Shown: piece by piece, positions 7,927 to 9,091 of the stretch
Numbering within the stretch: position 1 is the stretch's first letter
Layout: every line of letters starts with the position of its first letter
Assembly: GCA_026392815.1 (NCBI GenBank)
Contig: JAPLBI010000016.1
Span: 15,220 to 24,310, forward strand
DNA length: 9,091 nt
Direction of reading: 5' to 3'
Source: Actinomycetota bacterium
Lineage (GTDB): Bacteria; Actinomycetota; Actinomycetes; Nanopelagicales; Nanopelagicaceae
The notes under the pieces: model-generated
What the model saw: the letters and a program-made list of their open reading frames with translations, nothing else
What the model was told of the DNA's origin: nothing
Databases searched by the model: none
Program-made: the position numbers and the translations under genes

Positions 7927-8510
7927 TATGGATTGATCTCAAATTCGGGATCTACAAAGGCAAGGATCTCAGGGGTTTTCGCAATATGTTCGAGATACTC
8001 TTTTGGAGCATTCTCTAAAAAGTGCGACATCGGAACAATTACAAAGAGCGCTGCAGCCTTTACTGCGATTTCACCATCTGGGCCACCAAGGCGGCCTTCT
8101 GCCGCGGTGTAAACCTTACGATTTACCTGTCCAGTAATTCGTGCTGTTATATGCAAGGTAGTTCCCATTGGAACCGGTTTTAGAAAGTCAGTCTCTAAGC
8201 GCGCGGTAACTGCTGGTGCGCGTATCAACCACATTAACTTTCCAAGTGCCTCATCAAATGCCAGCGATAACAATCCGCCATGCGCCAAGCCAGGTGCGCC
8301 CTGATGATTTTCGGTAACTGTGAATTCAGCTGTTAAATCGGCATCAGCTCCAGCGTGTGCAACTAAATGCAAACCGGTTGGATGAAGTTCGCCGCAACCA
8401 AAGCAATGTCCAAAGTGAGATGGAATCTTGGTGCCAATCTCAGGAGCTTTTGGATGGCGCGCTGGAATCATTGCGCCCTCTGGAGGAGTTGTACTCGGTA
8501 CTCGACTCAT
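7926..8510 (-). CDS. PaaI-type hotdog-fold acyl-CoA thioesterase
   Basis: Predicted cytosolic thioesterase that hydrolyses acyl-CoA; the substrate is unknown. The 194-residue protein has a basic, proline-rich start, then HFGHCFGCGELHPTGLHL with C36 and C39. The hotdog domain spans about 60-165, with the signature HQGAPGLAHGGLLSLAFDEALG (HGG at 77-79, acidic pair D86/E87) and the strand RLETDFLKPVPMGTTLHI. This matches the PaaI-family protein found near dut and the DUF3093 gene in Actinobacteria. It is the first gene of the operon thioesterase-dut-DUF3159 and is divergent from the DUF3093 gene across 78 bp. ATG 8508-8510 is taken as start; residue 14 (Met) is a less likely alternative because similar proteins have a comparable N-terminal extension. 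TAAAGT sits 6 nt upstream of the ATG. No metabolic partner gene is adjacent, so a housecleaning role is only a guess. Confidence 0.88.
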   Translation of the reverse strand: MSRVPSTTPPEGAMIPARHPKAPEIGTKIPSHFGHCFGCGELHPTGLHLVAHAGADADLTAEFTVTENHQGAPGLAHGGLLSLAFDEALGKLMWLIRAPAVTARLETDFLKPVPMGTTLHITARITGQVNRKVYTAAEGRLGGPDGEIAVKAAALFVIVPMSHFLENAPKEYLEHIAKTPEILAFVDPEFEINP

Positions 8511-8516
8511 AGCCCC

Positions 8517-8553
8517 ACTTTACTTCATAGTCTTAACTTCATCTACGTTCCAA
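8517..8553 (-). promoter_or_regulatory. Candidate promoter(s) of the thioesterase-dut-DUF3159 operon
   Basis: Two readings exist on the minus strand. TAAAGT (8522-8517) lies exactly 6 nt before the ATG and would give a leaderless mRNA. Alternatively TTGGAA (8553-8548), an 18-nt spacer and TATGAA (8529-8524) form a -35/-10 pair that would start transcription just upstream of the ATG and leave a very short leader. The GGGG before the start codon is too close to serve as a normal ribosome-binding site. Confidence 0.35.
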
Positions 8554-8576
8554 GATAAGAAAGGAGCTTAAAAGAC

Positions 8577-8582
8577 TAAGAT
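8577..8582 (+). promoter_or_regulatory. Possible -10 element (TAAGAT) of the DUF3093 gene
   Basis: TAAGAT is followed by 6 nt and the GTG at 8589, the geometry of a leaderless start. A purine-rich GGAG at 8563-8566 is about 22 nt from the start codon, too far for a ribosome-binding site. No -35 hexamer is evident (GATAAG at 17-nt spacing). Confidence 0.35.
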
Positions 8583-8588
8583 AAAGGT

Positions 8589-9020
8589 GTGATCTTCCGC
8601 GAAGTTCTAAGGCCGCCTATCTGGGTGCTGGCCTTTATATATTTTCTCTTTCTCTCCATAGTTCTCTCAGTATGGGCAGCGCTAGATAATCGAGCGACGT
8701 TGGTCACTCTTGTAATCTCAACACTCGCGCTGATCTGGATCGCGTTTTCCATGACTTCAGAGATAACTTTTGATGGCAAAGTTCTTAGGATCGATAAAGC
8801 AAATATTGAAGTTAACTATCTGGGGAAAGTAACGGTTCTAGATAAAACTGCGATGAGGCTACTGCGCACCCGTGATGCTGATCCTGCCGCTTATCTGGCA
8901 ATCAAATTCTGGGAGCCACGTGGGCTACGAATCGAACTAAACGATTCAAGAGATAAGACGCCGTATTGGCTGGTAACGAGCAAACGCGGCGAAGAGATCG
9001 CCGCGCTGCTTAATCGTTAA
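8589..9020 (+). CDS. DUF3093 family membrane protein
   Basis: Function unknown. The 143-residue protein opens with a short basic MIFREVLRPP, then two hydrophobic membrane segments at about 10-31 and 36-54, forming a hairpin that should leave both ends on the same side. The soluble part (about 57-143) is predicted to be beta-rich, with ITFDGKVLRIDKANIEV and the family-like ending TPYWLVTSKRGEEIAALLN. Assignment to DUF3093 rests on this layout and on position next to dut and divergent from it, as for Rv2698 in mycobacteria. The start is GTG at 8589-8591, followed at once by residues typical of the family start; it has no ribosome-binding site but does have a -10-like TAAGAT 6 nt upstream. In related genomes the next gene is usually a DUF4193 protein, which would lie beyond the right edge. 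Confidence 0.82.
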   Translation: MIFREVLRPPIWVLAFIYFLFLSIVLSVWAALDNRATLVTLVISTLALIWIAFSMTSEITFDGKVLRIDKANIEVNYLGKVTVLDKTAMRLLRTRDADPAAYLAIKFWEPRGLRIELNDSRDKTPYWLVTSKRGEEIAALLNR

Positions 9021-9026
9021 CCAATC

Positions 9027-9046
9027 AACTTAATTTAACTTAATTG
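9027..9046. repeat. 10-bp AT-rich tandem pair leading into the 28-bp repeat
   Basis: AACTTAATTT (9027-9036) is followed directly by AACTTAATTG (9037-9046), nine of ten bases alike; the motif recurs as AGCTTAATTG at 9065-9074 inside the second 28-bp unit. It lies just after the DUF3093 stop codon. It may be a slippage product or part of the repeat flank. Confidence 0.6.
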
Positions 9047-9091
9047 CACTCTTTACAGACTGCTAGCTTAATTGCACTCTTTACAGACTGC
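9036..9091. repeat. Two-copy 28-bp direct repeat at the window edge
   Basis: Units 9036-9063 and 9064-9091 match at 27 of 28 positions; the last 25 bases (9039-9063 and 9067-9091) are identical. Each unit contains the imperfect hairpin GCACTCTTTACAGACTGC (9046-9063 and 9074-9091), with 7-nt arms pairing at 6 of 7 positions around the loop TTAC. The window stops on the last base of unit 2, so more copies may follow, or the duplication may be an assembly end effect. There are no spacers, so it is not a CRISPR array. No T-run follows the hairpins, which argues against a standard terminator. Confidence 0.9.

Noticed and set aside
8576..8779. Minus-strand 67-codon open frame
   Set aside because: Antisense to the membrane segments of the DUF3093 gene, with no coding features of its own.
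9036..9091. Start of a CRISPR array
   Set aside because: The repeat units abut directly with no spacer, only two copies are visible, and no cas gene is near.

Overview
The window looks like a piece of a streamlined actinobacterial chromosome. The genes are packed almost without gaps. Base composition is close to half G+C or slightly below (a few lines counted by eye), which is low for the phylum. The gene order matches a known actinobacterial neighbourhood: the mycobacterial stretch from dxs1 (Rv2682c) through Rv2689c, ceoB, ceoC, dut and the DUF3093 gene, and the equivalent Streptomyces region. A small-genome freshwater lineage such as Nanopelagicales (acI) would fit, but that is inference from compactness and composition. 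I see no prophage, insertion sequence, CRISPR array, tRNA or rRNA.

Left block (1-5505, minus strand, read right to left): a TRAM-domain RNA m5U methyltransferase, then acnA (aconitase), then dxs (first enzyme of the MEP isoprenoid pathway, cut by the left edge). The methyltransferase stop codon lies inside a perfect 18-bp palindrome at 4257-4274, just upstream of acnA. This is the best candidate regulatory site in the window.

Middle block (5539-6860, plus strand): ceoB and ceoC, two TrkA-type potassium-uptake regulators that overlap by ATGA and diverge from the methyltransferase gene. No transport subunit is present.

Right block: a tightly overlapping minus-strand operon (8510 to 6863) of a PaaI-type thioesterase, dut (dUTPase) and a DUF3159 membrane protein. 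It converges on ceoC with only 2 bp between stop codons. A DUF3093 membrane protein gene diverges from it (8589-9020, plus). The last bases (9036-9091) hold a 28-bp-period direct repeat with a small hairpin in each unit, running exactly to the window edge.

The genes are housekeeping: isoprenoid precursors, TCA cycle, RNA modification, potassium homeostasis and dUTP sanitation. I do not find a convincing new biological system. The most interesting signals are the aconitase palindrome, the -10-like hexamer (TAnnnT) exactly 6-7 nt before five of the six lead start codons (suggesting leaderless mRNAs), and the edge repeat.
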